A DNA stretch of 64,000 nucleotides from Aphelocoma coerulescens (GCF_041296385.1 NW_027183598.1:124001-188000); one strand, 5' to 3'. Counted from the first letter of the stretch, positions 33,691 to 46,077 are shown. The notes: a model not told the origin generated them from the sequence alone. Program-made: numbers and translations.

Positions 33691-36201
33691 ATGGGACAAA
33701 CTCACTCTGCCCATGACAGACATCTCTATAAACAACTTAAGTACTTACTAAGCTCCGGTCCAAGTCAATTACCTAAACAGGAGCTAAAAAACCTCTTAGA
33801 ATGGACTCTGATTAATTTCCCAAATGCTGACCGTTCAGCCGTCTTTACAAGAGACTTCTGGGACACAGTTCGGGTTAAACTCTTTAATAATATCTCCCGC
33901 CGGGATTGGGCTGCCGCGGAGCTGGTCCCGGCTTGCAGAGCGCTCGTGGAGCTGTTTGCTGCGAAGGCGCCGCCCGCAGCAGCCACCTCGCCGGGTCCCG
34001 CTCCTGCTGCGAGCCCGCCCCTTGCCGCCGCGAGCCTGCAACCGGGCACGGCCCCCGCCCCGCCGCCGGACCTCACGGCTCCGGTACCCGCGGTCCAGCT
34101 GTCTCGTGCCGCCCCGCCCCACCCCCCCGCGGTCCCTGCACCGGTCACCCCTGCCCCACCGGACTCCACCGCCCCCCCCACCGCCCCCGTCATCTCCACC
34201 CCCACGGTCCCGTTAGTCCCTGCTGTCCCGCCTCTCGCGGCTCCGGTAGCCGCGGTCCGACTGACTCGTGCCGCCCCGCCCCCCGCCCCCGCTGTCCTGG
34301 CAGCCGTCACCCCTGTCCCACCGGACCCTACGACCCCCTCCACCGCTCCCCCCATCCCCGCCCCCCCCATCCCGTTCCTCCCTGCTGCCCCGGCTCCCGC
34401 GGTCCCCGCCCTCGGCTCCAGCGTCTTCGCGGCCCCGTCCCTCGCTCCTCCCACCCCGTCCGCCAGCGCCTTCGCGGCCCCGCCCCCCGCCGATAGCCCC
34501 GCGGGGCCAGCGGCTGCTCCCCAGCCACCTACGGGTCCTACCGCTCCCCTAGCCGCGCCTGTTATGGCTGTAGCCACCATCATAGCCGGCCCCCCGCAAA
34601 GCCAGGCGGCGACCCTTCTTCCAGCCCCCCAGGTCCCCCTCGCCGCCACCGACACGGCGCCGGTGGTGGTCAACGTCCCGTCCGCGGGACACGGAGCGCC
34701 CCAGCCCCGCCAGCCACCTGGTGCCGGCGCTGCAGCGCCTACACAGATGGCTGCTGCCTCTCCCGTGCCTGCCGCTGCTCCAGCCCCGTCTCCTGGCACC
34801 GCCGCGCCGGCAGCCACACCAGCCCAGCCTGCAAACTCCCAGCGGCAGCACGCCGCGGTCCAGCCGCCGACTGGCCCACCGTTCGCCATGGCCCCACCGC
34901 AACATACTCCCGCCGCCTCCACGCCGGCCCTCCCGCCTCCCGCAGCCCCGGGATCGTCTCCTGCCGACGGGACAGCCCTGCCACCTCCCGCTCTCCCCGA
35001 CACACAGACAGCGGCCATCACAGTCCGCCACGTTGACCTGATGGCGCAACCCACGCACGCTCACACTTCTCCAACCACAGCACTGCTCACGGAACTAGCT
35101 CCGCCACCGCCCCCCACGGCTTTCACCTCGCCTTCAATAGAGCCACCCGCACCCCCTCGCCCGCTGCCGCGGAGCCGGTTGCTCGCGGCCCCCCCGCCTC
35201 CTCGCCCGCCACCGCGGAGATCGGCAGTGCCATCGCCGCCCCCGCCGGGGCCCTCCGGCACCGCACAGCTGTATCCCTCGGCTACCGCCGCCCAGCAACA
35301 TCCCTCCGCGCAGCTCAGCCTCGCCTCACAAGCCGCAAACAGGGGGGGAACGGAGGGCAGTGGTGCAGCTCCAGTGGCAGGGAAGACGGAGAGCCGCTCT
35401 GCCCGAGCTGATGCTTTAAATCTAACACCAGGAAACCCTGAAAAGCAGCCAGATTTGTTTGCAATGAGCCCCAGAGTCCCGCCAGCGAGCGGCTGGGATC
35501 TTGCAACCCATAAGGAGAAAACGAGTTCTGAGAGTTTGTTAGCGCTACTTTCTGAATCAAAAAATCCTCCAAAGTGCTCAGATTATTCTCAATTAACAGA
35601 TTGGCATGAAATAAGACTCCAAAGCTGTAAAGATGAAAGTCTATTAGCTAAGCCTGTGATAGCTAGCCAACAGCCTGACAGTCCCAAAACGTGGGTTCCC
35701 ATCCCCACTCACGAAATTAAAGAACTAAGAAGGGCTGTAAGAGATAGTGGTATTTGCTCACCGTATCTTAAACAACTGCTAAAAAGTACCCTAAAAAGAA
35801 CACATCAAACCCTAAAACGCATTTTAGATCAACAGAGAGGGGGAGAAGTCCAGGATACACCTCAAAGGAGGTTGAACAAGGCTTTGTATGTTTACAATTT
35901 TTTGAATAGCTCTGCAGAAGAGCCTGATCCCCCCATTTATAGACATTTTTTGAACAACAAAAAAGCAAAACTGAAAGAGCGCCCCCCAGTTTTGATTAAA
36001 AATCTAGACTCAGGAAAAATAGAAGGACCATACAATCTTATAATGTGGGGGAAGGGGTTTGCATGTGTTTCCACAGGTGAAGGAATCAAGTGGGTTCCAG
36101 CAAAAAACGTGAAGCCATACCTCGCATCAAAGCCTGCTGATGCCACCACACCAGCCAGTGACTCTGCAAGTGGAAGCCAGGAAGCAAGCACCCAGACCTG
36201 A
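33691..36201 (+). CDS. gag: Gag fused in frame to integrase C-terminus (836 aa, open; provirus 2)
   Basis: Residues 1-92 are a betaretrovirus-like matrix starting MGQT (N-myristoylation signal for membrane targeting). Residues about 93-560 are Pro/Ala-rich, encoded by very GC-rich DNA, with a degenerate 54-residue tandem duplication (about 130-183 and 184-235) and two PTAP motifs (163-166 and about 283-286), the Tsg101-binding late-domain type used in budding. Residues about 668-700 look like the start of capsid (WVPIPTHEIKEL, then an RDSGICSPYLK segment). At about 701-703 the frame passes straight into the last 135 residues of integrase: post-core helix, then SH3-like domain with W786 to Y810. 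Most of capsid, nucleocapsid, protease, reverse transcriptase and the integrase catalytic core are absent. A protein this shape could bind membrane and perhaps interfere with related viruses, but could not assemble or replicate normally (inference). The start is the first ATG after the splice donor. Confidence 0.9.
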   Translation: MGQTHSAHDRHLYKQLKYLLSSGPSQLPKQELKNLLEWTLINFPNADRSAVFTRDFWDTVRVKLFNNISRRDWAAAELVPACRALVELFAAKAPPAAATSPGPAPAASPPLAAASLQPGTAPAPPPDLTAPVPAVQLSRAAPPHPPAVPAPVTPAPPDSTAPPTAPVISTPTVPLVPAVPPLAAPVAAVRLTRAAPPPAPAVLAAVTPVPPDPTTPSTAPPIPAPPIPFLPAAPAPAVPALGSSVFAAPSLAPPTPSASAFAAPPPADSPAGPAAAPQPPTGPTAPLAAPVMAVATIIAGPPQSQAATLLPAPQVPLAATDTAPVVVNVPSAGHGAPQPRQPPGAGAAAPTQMAAASPVPAAAPAPSPGTAAPAATPAQPANSQRQHAAVQPPTGPPFAMAPPQHTPAASTPALPPPAAPGSSPADGTALPPPALPDTQTAAITVRHVDLMAQPTHAHTSPTTALLTELAPPPPPTAFTSPSIEPPAPPRPLPRSRLLAAPPPPRPPPRRSAVPSPPPPGPSGTAQLYPSATAAQQHPSAQLSLASQAANRGGTEGSGAAPVAGKTESRSARADALNLTPGNPEKQPDLFAMSPRVPPASGWDLATHKEKTSSESLLALLSESKNPPKCSDYSQLTDWHEIRLQSCKDESLLAKPVIASQQPDSPKTWVPIPTHEIKELRRAVRDSGICSPYLKQLLKSTLKRTHQTLKRILDQQRGGEVQDTPQRRLNKALYVYNFLNSSAEEPDPPIYRHFLNNKKAKLKERPPVLIKNLDSGKIEGPYNLIMWGKGFACVSTGEGIKWVPAKNVKPYLASKPADATTPASDSASGSQEASTQT
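35791..36201 (+). pseudogene. pol: Integrase C-terminal remnant within the fusion (provirus 2)
   Basis: Codons 701-836 of the fusion. Recognised from the RTHQTLKRIL helix and the WGKGF...KWVPAKNVKPY DNA-binding domain. The zinc-binding domain and the catalytic acidic residues lie in the deleted part. Confidence 0.87.
36075..36076 (+). promoter_or_regulatory. Putative env splice acceptor (provirus 2)
   Basis: GTTTCCACAG|GTGAAGG, equivalent to 7445-7446 in copy 1. Confidence 0.5.
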
Positions 36202-36255
36202 ACTGCGCAGAATCACCAGAAGAAAGTGATCTGCCAAAAACAGCTCAAGAAAAGA

Positions 36256-37614
36256 ATGGAGTTTTCTCATTTGCGCGCGTGCATGTTGCTTTTATTCTTT
36301 TGTTTTAGTTTTTGTAGTGAAGCTTTACCTGTGAATCAACCAAAGACAAATGTCTGGGTTGCTTTAGCCAAATCCGCAGGCTCCGATACCATCTGTCTAT
36401 CTGACACAAGCCCTGACAAACCTTTTTCAACCTGTTTAGTTGGAGTACCTCTTCCAGAAGGTTTTGATAATATTACTCTTGATAAGTATTGGCCATATGA
36501 CGATCATCATGTATCTCCAACTCCCAGCCATAGACACCAAACTTATATTGATAATTCTAAAATTGATAAATCTGACCTTCAAGAGCTAGAAATCCTAGGT
36601 TCGTTAACTATGGATACCTGCTATTTCTTTCACTTTCAAGGAGAAAACGGTCCCCATTTAAATGTTACCCCATATCACCCAGCTTATAGCAATGTAACTT
36701 CTTGGTGTAGTCAAGTTAAGCTTCTTATATATGACGAACCTCATGCAGATCGTTTTAGCAAACTTCCTATTCGATTCCCCAGAGGAATTTGGCTCATCTG
36801 TGGAGACAGGGCCTGGCAAGGTATACCTTCAAAAATAGATGGTGGCCCTTGTGCTCTGGGACAACTTACAATTATTGCTCCCAGTGTCAAAGAGGTAATC
36901 AAAAAGAAAAGCAGAAAGATCAGATCTTCCTGGGGACATCAGTACGATAGTGACTGTGATAGTGACTTCCACCCTTGGAACTCTGGAAAATCAATTGTTG
37001 CAAGCATTTTTCTACCTCAGTTAAGCTCCTCAATTGCTTTAAAACAGTTAAACAAGTTGGGATGTTGGCTCAGCAAGGAGGTAAATGCCACCTCTACTAT
37101 GATCAGTGATCTGTTAACCGATGAAGAGGCAGTCAGACATGCCACTTTACAAAATAGAGCTGCCGTTGATTATCTTTTATTAGCACATGGGCACGGCTGT
37201 GAAGATTTTGAAGGATTATGCTGTATGAACTTATCCGATCATTCTGTTTCCATTCACAAACAGCTACAAAACCTAAAGGATCTAGCTAACCAAATTAGAA
37301 CAGATGACCCGTCTTGGCTGGACAGTTTGTTTGATGATTGGAGCTTTGCACCTTGGCTAAGGGAACTCTGTAAAATAGGCTTGATTATTCTAGTAGTAAT
37401 AATTATAGTTTTAGTAGCAGTACCTTGTATGCTTCAGTGTGTGCAAAAAATAACGAGTAGGACTGTATCTAATATCTTAGTTGTTCATCAGAACGGGGGA
37501 GATGTTGGGGAAGATGAAACAGGAAAGCCTTATAAATATGATTGCCTAACAAAAGATTCTGGGAATATGAAAACTGTGAGCGACATCGAAATGAAGGCCA
37601 TCTTTGAGATATAG
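36256..37614 (+). CDS. env: Retroviral envelope glycoprotein (provirus 2)
   Basis: 452 residues from the ATG at 36256; the translation is the same as the copy 1 env, where domains are listed. It starts 54 nt after the gag-integrase stop in the same frame. Open signal peptide, SU, R-K-I-R cleavage site, cysteine-bracketed internal fusion region, CX6CC, membrane span and LTR-encoded cytoplasmic tail, with no break. Whether it is expressed or folds with its short SU cannot be told from sequence. Confidence 0.93.
   Translation: MEFSHLRACMLLLFFCFSFCSEALPVNQPKTNVWVALAKSAGSDTICLSDTSPDKPFSTCLVGVPLPEGFDNITLDKYWPYDDHHVSPTPSHRHQTYIDNSKIDKSDLQELEILGSLTMDTCYFFHFQGENGPHLNVTPYHPAYSNVTSWCSQVKLLIYDEPHADRFSKLPIRFPRGIWLICGDRAWQGIPSKIDGGPCALGQLTIIAPSVKEVIKKKSRKIRSSWGHQYDSDCDSDFHPWNSGKSIVASIFLPQLSSSIALKQLNKLGCWLSKEVNATSTMISDLLTDEEAVRHATLQNRAAVDYLLLAHGHGCEDFEGLCCMNLSDHSVSIHKQLQNLKDLANQIRTDDPSWLDSLFDDWSFAPWLRELCKIGLIILVVIIIVLVAVPCMLQCVQKITSRTVSNILVVHQNGGDVGEDETGKPYKYDCLTKDSGNMKTVSDIEMKAIFEI
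37491..37502 (+). other. Polypurine tract (provirus 2)
   Basis: GAACGGGGGAGA directly before the 3' LTR. Confidence 0.75.
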
Positions 37615-38334
37615 AGTCTTAGTTACTGAACAACTGGAAAACAATGGTATAGCCGGCTGAAGGTAATCCCCTCTTGATTGAACAATACCCTCTGCTTGCA
37701 GACAGGTCCAAGGGTCAGAGCAGACCCTACTAGCTCAGCAGAAGGGGTCCAAAGAGTAGTTTTTAGAAGTTAAAATGTAACACTCTATGGTAATGTAAGA
37801 ACTCTTATAGGCTGTATGTAAATGCTATAGGATTTGTACCTTGTATTAGATTGGCTACTGAGAATTAGAATATTCACTACAGAAGATGATTTATTGTATT
37901 GTAACAAGCTCCTCGCTCTCTTAACTCCTCTCCTCTTAGTAATGCTCTTCTCCTCTTAGTAACGCTCTTAGTAACTCTCTTAGTAGCTCTCTTAGTAATG
38001 CTCTTCTCCTCTTAGTAGCTCTCTTAGTAACTCTCTTGCTCTTCTTCTTCCTCTTAATTCAGCTCTCCTCTTAGTTTGTCTCTCTTGCTCTTTACACTCT
38101 TAGCTCTCAGCCTCTTGCTCTAGCTCTCTCGCTCACTCTCTCTCCCTCTCTTACACCTTGGGCCTGCTTGGAGCTGCAGCTGGCAGCTCTAAGCAGTGCC
38201 CCTGTACCCACGCCCTCTGCAATAAACTGCATGCTCCAAAGACCTGCTTATAGAGATCTCTCGTCGCCGTCCATCTCCAGCCGGGCCCGACCGAACCCAC
38301 ACCCTCATCACCATCATCGCCATCAATTTCGACA
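37503..38334 (+). repeat. 3' LTR, provirus 2 (832 bp)
   Basis: Matches the 5' LTR of the same copy by eye. The env stop is at 37612-37614; AATAAA at 38221-38226. Confidence 0.95.
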
Positions 38335-38339
38335 TTTGT
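38335..38339. repeat. Target-site duplication, right, provirus 2 (TTTGT)
   Basis: Second TTTGT, followed by GATGCTGGGG. Confidence 0.9.
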
Positions 38340-39273
38340 GATGCTGGGGAACTACAAGGAAGCCTGGCTCCTCTGTGACACCACCACAGAAGCTCAGGGG
38401 AGCCCTGGAGACCGTGCTGATGCTATGGAACCTGATGCAACCCTGCCTCCTCTGTGACACCACAGAAGCTCTTGGAGCCCTGGAGACCGTGGTGATGCTA
38501 TGGAACCTGATGCAACCCTGCCTCCTCTGTGACACCACAGAACCTCTGGGAGCCCTGGAGACCGTGCTGATGCTATGGAACCTGATGCAACCCTGCCTCC
38601 ACTGTGACACCACAGAAGCTCAGGGAGCCCTGGAGACTGTGGTGATGCTATGGAACCTGATGCAACCCTGCCTCCACTGTGACACCACAGAACCTCTGGG
38701 AGCCCTGGAGACCGTGCTGATGCTATGGAACCTGATGCAACCCTGCCTCCACTGTGACACCACAGAAGCTCGGGGAGCTCTGCAGACCGTGGGGATGCTG
38801 GCGAAGCTGACGGAACCCTGGGCACCACAGTGACGCTATGGAACCTGGTGGAACCGAGGGGCCACAGTGACACTGTGGGGCCTTTTGGAAGCAACAGGAC
38901 CCTGGTGGGAAGCCACGGGATGATTAATCCTGCACGAACCTGCTCCAGGTGGGCTCCTCTCTCCCGGCTTCCACAGGTGCTGCTAGGATCCCACTCCGGC
39001 ACTGGCTTGGCACGGGCTCACGGCTTCCTTTGGCAATGGCTCTGCTCCAGGATGGCATGCTGCAGAGAATGCAGGTAGATTTTGTGCTCACTCCTGGCAT
39101 GCAGCTGGACAATAAAGCCTGATCCAGCCCCCCCTCAGCATATGTCCGGCTCTGGCATTGGGGCGGGGCAACTTTGGGAGCAGCCCCAGCCCTGCTCCTG
39201 CTCCCGGCTGGGCACCCAGCTGCTGGGACACAGGTGTGTCCTGATGCCACCGTCTACTCCTTTGAGAAGGGGA
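38335..39273. repeat. Satellite unit 12, right part
   Basis: Completes unit 12 (2,268 bp without provirus and duplication). Array at 38405-38779 has the full five copies, unlike the same place beside provirus 1. Confidence 0.94.
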
Positions 39274-41541
39274 GGACAGAGTGCATCAGGGAGTTTGGTG
39301 TGGCTTACATGCGGCAAGGAGAAGGTGCAGCCCCAAACTGGCTTTCACTTCTAGAACCTTTTGCTATTGCGGGAGCAGCTGCTGGAGCTTTTCAACCGAG
39401 CTGCAAGAGTGAAAAGTGTGATGGCATGTCTATCTGAGAAGGAAGGTTCGGTGCCGCAGCCTGTTGTGCACAATTTATATGCTGATAAGAGAAGGGGGTG
39501 CTTTTGCAACGTTTTCCTTCCTGACACTTCTGTCTCTGTGAGCTTTAGCTGCTTGGACTCAGGGATACCGAAGGTATGTGAAAGTGACTGGGATGCGAGA
39601 ATCATGTTGCACAGGGAACAGGGAAGGTCAGCAAATGTTTCCTGTCCTGGCACATCTCTCAGTCTGAACTGCAGCTGCAGATGCTTCACTTCCGCCAAGG
39701 ACTCTGCCACCTTGAGAGAAGGATGCGCTCTATGGAGTTGAGAAAGAAAGTGCGTCTCACTAGCTTCTTTCCTCTACTTCATAGACAGCAAAGGGGCTAT
39801 GAAAGGCAGCACTGGCTTTTTGTTCTAGGACTTCTTCTTTACAAGCAGCTGCTGGATGTTTGGAAGGGGGTTTGGGATATGCAAAAATGAGAGGCTAAGA
39901 TGGTAAGAGGGTAAGATGGAAGTCATCTGGCAAAAGCAGAGCTCACAAAAGGGCCAGCTGAGAAAGCTCTTGCTGCCTACAACTTCAACTGCACCCCTCA
40001 AAGCAGCAGCACACACGCTGCTCTCGGCACTTTCCTTCTCAGCTCTACGCACCATCCTAAGCCTTGCCTCTCCCACACTCAGGATCCAAAGACAACGGCA
40101 CCAGGGACTGCTCACACACTAAAGGCACCAGGACAAAAGGCTCACCAGCTTGGCCTTTGCATTCCCGCTGACAGCTCCACAGCTTGAACCCAGAGAACTG
40201 CCTGCTGCCAACAGCCTTTCCAATCACTCTGAGCACCTCATGACAAGGAGTGTGGGGAATGAATCTCCAGCAGCCTCCTGCCCCAGGCTGTCCCCCGGGA
40301 GCAGCCCTGCTCCAGGCCGTGACTGCCACCTGCACAGCCAAAGGACCCAGAGCCGGTGTTACACACCACGGCTGTGCCTGGCACAGAGACACCAGTGGCC
40401 ACACAAGTGGCCATGGCACTGTCCACACACAGTCCCTGCTGCTGCTCCCCCAGCCGCTGGCACCAACTCCCAGCCACCCACTCCTAAAGCCACGGGGCCC
40501 ACTGGGACACTGCGGGGGCTCGTGGAAGCCAGCGGCCATTGTGACACAGCGGGGCTGCACAGAGCCCACGGTGCTTTGTGACCCGTGGCTCCCAGGAGAG
40601 CCTTTGTGATGCTGGGGAACTACAAGGAAGCCTGGCTCCTCTGTGACACCACCACAGAAGCTCAGGGGAGCCCTGGAGACCGTGCTGATGCTATGGAACC
40701 TGATGCAACCCTGCCTCCTCTGTGACACCACAGAAGCTCTTGGAGCCCTGGAGACCGTGGTGATGCTATGGAACCTGATGCAACCCTGCCTCCTCTGTGA
40801 CACCACAGAACCTCTGGGAGCCCTGGAGACCGTGCTGATGCTATGGAACCTGATGCAACCCTGCCTCCACTGTGACACCACAGAAGCTCAGGGAGCCCTG
40901 GAGACTGTGGTGATGCTATGGAACCTGATGCAACCCTGCCTCCACTGTGACACCACAGAACCTCTGGGAGCCCTGGAGACCGTGCTGATGCTATGGAACC
41001 TGATGCAACCCTGCCTCCACTGTGACACCACAGAAGCTCGGGGAGCTCTGCAGACCGTGGGGATGCTGGCGAAGCTGACGGAACCCTGGGCACCACAGTG
41101 ACGCTATGGAACCTGGTGGAACCGAGGGGCCACAGTGACACTGTGGGGCCTTTTGGAAGCAACAGGACCCTGGTGGGAAGCCACGGGATGATTAATCCTG
41201 CACGAACCTGCTCCAGGTGGGCTCCTCTCTCCCGGCTTCCACAGGTGCTGCTAGGATCCCACTCCGGCACTGGCTTGGCACGGGCTCACGGCTTCCTTTG
41301 GCAATGGCTCTGCTCCAGGATGGCATGCTGCAGAGAATGCAGGTAGATTTTGTGCTCACTCCTGGCATGCAGCTGGACAATAAAGCCTGATCCAGCCCCC
41401 CCTCAGCATATGTCCGGCTCTGGCATTGGGGCGGGGCAACTTTGGGAGCAGCCCCAGCCCTGCTCCTGCTCCCGGCTGGGCACCCAGCTGCTGGGACACA
41501 GGTGTGTCCTGATGCCACCGTCTACTCCTTTGAGAAGGGGA
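39274..41541. repeat. Satellite unit 13
   Basis: 2,268 bp. Markers C A C G C A, identical to unit 18. Array at 40673-41047. Confidence 0.95.
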
Positions 41542-43809
41542 GGACAGAGTGCATCAGGGAGTTTGGTGTGGCTTACATGCGGCAAGGAGAAGGTGCAGCC
41601 CCAAACTGGCTTTCACTTCTAGAACCTTTTGCTATTGCGGGAGCAGCTGCTGGAGCTTTTCAACCGAGCTGCAAGAGTGAAAAGTGTGATGGCATGTCTA
41701 TCTGAGAAGGAAGGTTCGGTGCCGCAGCCTGTTGTGCACAATTTATATGCTGATAAGAGAAGGGGGTGCTTTTGGAACGTTTTCCTTCCTGACACTTCTG
41801 TCTCTGTGAGCTTTAGCTGCTTGGACTCAGGGATACCGAAGGTATGTGAAAGTGACTGGGATGCGAGAATCATGTTGCACAGGGAACAGGGAAGGTCAGC
41901 AAATGTTTCCTGTCCTGGCACATCTCTCAGTCTGAACTGCAGCTGCAGATGCTTCACTTCCGCCAAGGACTCTGCCACCTTGAGAGAAGGATGCGCTCTA
42001 TGGAGTTGAGAAAGAAAGTGCGTCTCACTAGCTTCTTTCCTCTACTTCATAGACAGCAAAGGGGCTATGAAAGGCAGCACTGGCTTTTTGTTCTAGGACT
42101 TCTTCTTTACAAGCAGCTGCTGGATGTTTGGAAGGGGGTTTGGGATATGCAAAAATGAGAGGCTAAGATGGTAAGAGGGTAAGATGGAAGTCATCTGGCA
42201 AAAGCAGAGCTCACAAAAGGGCCAGCTGAGAAAGCTCTTGCTGCCTACAACTTCAACTGCACCCCTCAAAGCAGCAGCACACACGCTGCTCTCGGCACTT
42301 TCCTTCTCAGCTCTACGCACCATCCTAAGCCTTGCCTCTCCCACACTCAGGATCCAAAGACAACGGCACCAGGGACTGCTCACACACTAAAGGCACCAGG
42401 ACAAAAGGCTCACCAGCTTGGCCTTTGCATTCCCGCTGACAGCTCCACAGCTTGAACCCAGAGAACTGCCTGCTGCCAACAGCCTTTCCAATCACTCTGA
42501 GCACCTCATGACAAGGAGTGTGGGGAATGAATCTCCAGCAGCCTCCTGCCCCAGGCTGTCCCCCGGGAGCAGCCCTGCTCCAGGCCGTGACTGCCACCTG
42601 CACAGCCAAAGGACCCAGAGCCGGTGTTACACACCACGGCTGTGCCTGGCACAGAGACACCAGTGGCCACACAAGTGGCCATGGCACTGTCCACACACAG
42701 TCCCTGCTGCTGCTCCCCCAGCCGCTGGCACCAACTCCCAGCCACCCACTCCTAAAGCCACGGGGCCCACTGGGACACTGCGGGGGCTCGTGGAAGCCAG
42801 CGGCCATTGTGACACAGCGGGGCTGCACAGAGCCCACGGTGCTTTGTGACCCGTGGCTCCCAGGAGAGCCTTTGTGATGCTGGGGAACTACAAGGAAGCC
42901 TGGCTCCTCTGTGACACCACCACAGAAGCTCAGGGGAGCCCTGGAGACCGTGCTGATGCTATGGAACCTGATGCAACCCTGCCTCCTCTGTGACACCACA
43001 GAAGCTCTTGGAGCCCTGGAGACCGTGGTGATGCTATGGAACCTGATGCAACCCTGCCTCCTCTGTGACACCACAGAACCTCTGGGAGCCCTGGAGACCG
43101 TGCTGATGCTATGGAACCTGATGCAACCCTGCCTCCACTGTGACACCACAGAAGCTCAGGGAGCCCTGGAGACTGTGGTGATGCTATGGAACCTGATGCA
43201 ACCCTGCCTCCACTGTGACACCACAGAACCTCTGGGAGCCCTGGAGACCGTGCTGATGCTATGGAACCTGATGCAACCCTGCCTCCACTGTGACACCACA
43301 GAAGCTCGGGGAGCTCTGCAGACCGTGGGGATGCTGGCGAAGCTGACGGAACCCTGGGCACCACAGTGACGCTATGGAACCTGGTGGAACCGAGGGGCCA
43401 CAGTGACACTGTGGGGCCTTTTGGAAGCAACAGGACCCTGGTGGGAAGCCACGGGATGATTAATCCTGCACGAACCTGCTCCAGGTGGGCTCCTCTCTCC
43501 CGGCTTCCACAGGTGCTGCTAGGATCCCACTCCGGCACTGGCTTGGCACGGGCTCACGGCTTCCTTTGGCAATGGCTCTGCTCCAGGATGGCATGCTGCA
43601 GAGAATGCAGGTAGATTTTGTGCTCACTCCTGGCATGCAGCTGGACAATAAAGCCTGATCCAGCCCCCCCTCAGCATATGTCCGGCTCTGGCATTGGGGC
43701 GGGGCAACTTTGGGAGCAGCCCCAGCCCTGCTCCTGCTCCCGGCTGGGCACCCAGCTGCTGGGACACAGGTGTGTCCTGATGCCACCGTCTACTCCTTTG
43801 AGAAGGGGA
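41542..43809. repeat. Satellite unit 14
   Basis: 2,268 bp. Markers G A C G C A, identical to unit 19. Array at 42941-43315. Confidence 0.95.
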
Positions 43810-46077
43810 GGACAGAGTGCATCAGGGAGTTTGGTGTGGCTTACATGCGGCAAGGAGAAGGTGCAGCCCCAAACTGGCTTTCACTTCTAGAACCTTTTGC
43901 TATTGCGGGAGCAGCTGCTGGAGCTTTTCAACCGAGCTGCAAGAGTGAAAAGTGTGATGGCATGTCTATCTGAGAAGGAAGGTTCGGTGCCGCAGCCTGT
44001 TGTGCACAATTTATATGCTGATAAGAGAAGGGGGTGCTTTTGCAACGTTTTCCTTCCTGACACTTCTGTCTCTGTGAGCTTTAGCTGCTTGGACTCAGGG
44101 ATACCGAAGGTATGTGAAAGTGACTGGGATGCGAGAATCATGTTGCACAGGGAACAGGGAAGGTCAGCAAATGTTTCCTGTCCTGGCACATCTCTCAGTC
44201 TGAACTGCAGCTGCAGATGCTTCACTTCCGCCAAGGACTCTGCCACCTTGAGAGAAGGATGCGCTCTATGGAGTTGAGAAAGAAAGTGCGTCTCACTAGC
44301 TTCTTTCCTCTACTTCATAGACAGCAAAGGGGCTATGAAAGGCAGCACTGGCTTTTTGTTCTAGGACTTCTTCTTTACAAGCAGCTGCTGGATGTTTGGA
44401 AGGGGGTTTGGGATATGCAAAAATGAGAGGCTAAGATGGTAAGAGGGTAAGATGGAAGTCATCTGGCAAAAGCAGAGCTCACAAAAGGGCCAGCTGAGAA
44501 AGCTCTTGCTGCCTACAACTTCAACTGCACCCCTCAAAGCAGCAGCACACACGCTGCTCTCGGCACTTTCCTTCTCAGCTCTACGCACCATCCTAAGCCT
44601 TGCCTCTCCCACACTCAGGATCCAAAGACAACGGCACCAGGGACTGCTCACACACTAAAGGCACCAGGACAAAAGGCTCACCAGCTTGGCCTTTGCATTC
44701 CCGCTGACAGCTCCACAGCTTGAACCCAGAGAACTGCCTGCTGCCAACAGCCTTTCCAATCACTCTGAGCACCTCATGACAAGGAGTGTGGGGAATGAAT
44801 CTCCAGCAGCCTCCTGCCCCAGGCTGTCCCCCGGGAGCAGCCCTGCTCCAGGCCGTGACTGCCACCTGCACAGCCAAAGGACCCAGAGCCGGTGTTACAC
44901 ACCACGGCTGTGCCTGGCACAGAGACACCAGTGGCCACACAAGTGGCCATGGCACTGTCCACACACAGTCCCTGCTGCTGCTCCCCCAGCCGCTGGCACC
45001 AACTCCCAGCCACCCACTCCTAAAGCCACGGGGCCCACTGGGACACTGCGGGGGCTCGTGGAAGCCAGCGGCCATTGTGACACAGCGGGGCTGCACAGAG
45101 CCCACGGTGCTTTGTGACCCGTGGCTCCCAGGAGAGCCTTTGTGATGCTGGGGAACTACAAGGAAGCCTGCCTCCTCTGTGACACCACCACAGAAGCTCA
45201 GGGGAGCCCTGGAGACCGTGCTGATGCTATGGAACCTGATGCAACCCTGCCTCCTCTGTGACACCACAGAAGCTCTTGGAGCCCTGGAGACCGTGGTGAT
45301 GCTATGGAACCTGATGCAACCCTGCCTCCTCTGTGACACCACAGAACCTCTGGGAGCCCTGGAGACCGTGCTGATGCTATGGAACCTGATGCAACCCTGC
45401 CTCCACTGTGACACCACAGAAGCTCAGGGAGCCCTGGAGACTGTGGTGATGCTATGGAACCTGATGCAACCCTGCCTCCACTGTGACACCACAGAACCTC
45501 TGGGAGCCCTGGAGACCGTGCTGATGCTATGGAACCTGATGCAACCCTGCCTCCACTGTGACACCACAGAAGCTCGGGGAGCTCTGCAGACCGTGGGGAT
45601 GCTGGCGAAGCTGACGGAACCCTGGGCACCACAGTGACGCTATGGAACCTGGTGGAACCGAGGGGCCACAGTGACGCTGTGGGGCCTTTTGGAAGCAACA
45701 GGACCCTGGTGGGAAGCCACGGGATGATTAATCCTGCACGAACCTGCTCCAGGTGGGCTCCTCTCTCCCGGCTTCCACAGGTGCTGCTAGGATCCCACTC
45801 CGGCACTGGCTTGGCACGGGCTCACGGCTTCCTTTGGCAATGGCTCTGCTCCAGGATGGCATGCTGCAGAGAATGCAGGTAGATTTTGTGCTCACTCCTG
45901 GCATGCAGCTGGACAATAAAGCCTGATCCAGCCCCCCCTCAGCATATGTCCGGCTCTGGCATTGGGGCGGGGCAACTTTGGGAGCAGCCCCAGCCCTGCT
46001 CCTGCTCCCGGCTGGGCACCCAGCTGCTGGGACACAGGTGTGTCCTGATGCCACCGTCTACTCCTTTGAGAAGGGGA
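43810..46077. repeat. Satellite unit 15
   Basis: 2,268 bp. Markers C A C G C G. Array at 45209-45583. Has GCCTGCCTCC near 45169, shared only with unit 4. Units 15 and 20 differ, so this marks the right limit of the duplicated block. Confidence 0.95.

Larger units (their letters stand above)
32239..38334 (+). mobile_element. Defective endogenous retrovirus, copy 2 (6,096 bp)
   Basis: Same architecture, integration site and internal deletion as copy 1, but with the gag-integrase frame uninterrupted. I saw no difference between this copy and copy 3. Being at the same base of the monomer with the same duplication, it is best read as a duplicate of one ancestral integration. Confidence 0.95.

Noticed and set aside
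33765..35054. Long antisense Gly/Ala-rich reading frame (about 430 codons) across gag
   Set aside because: Shadow of the GC-rich Pro/Ala coding region; stops are rare on the complement of such sequence. Present in all copies for the same reason.
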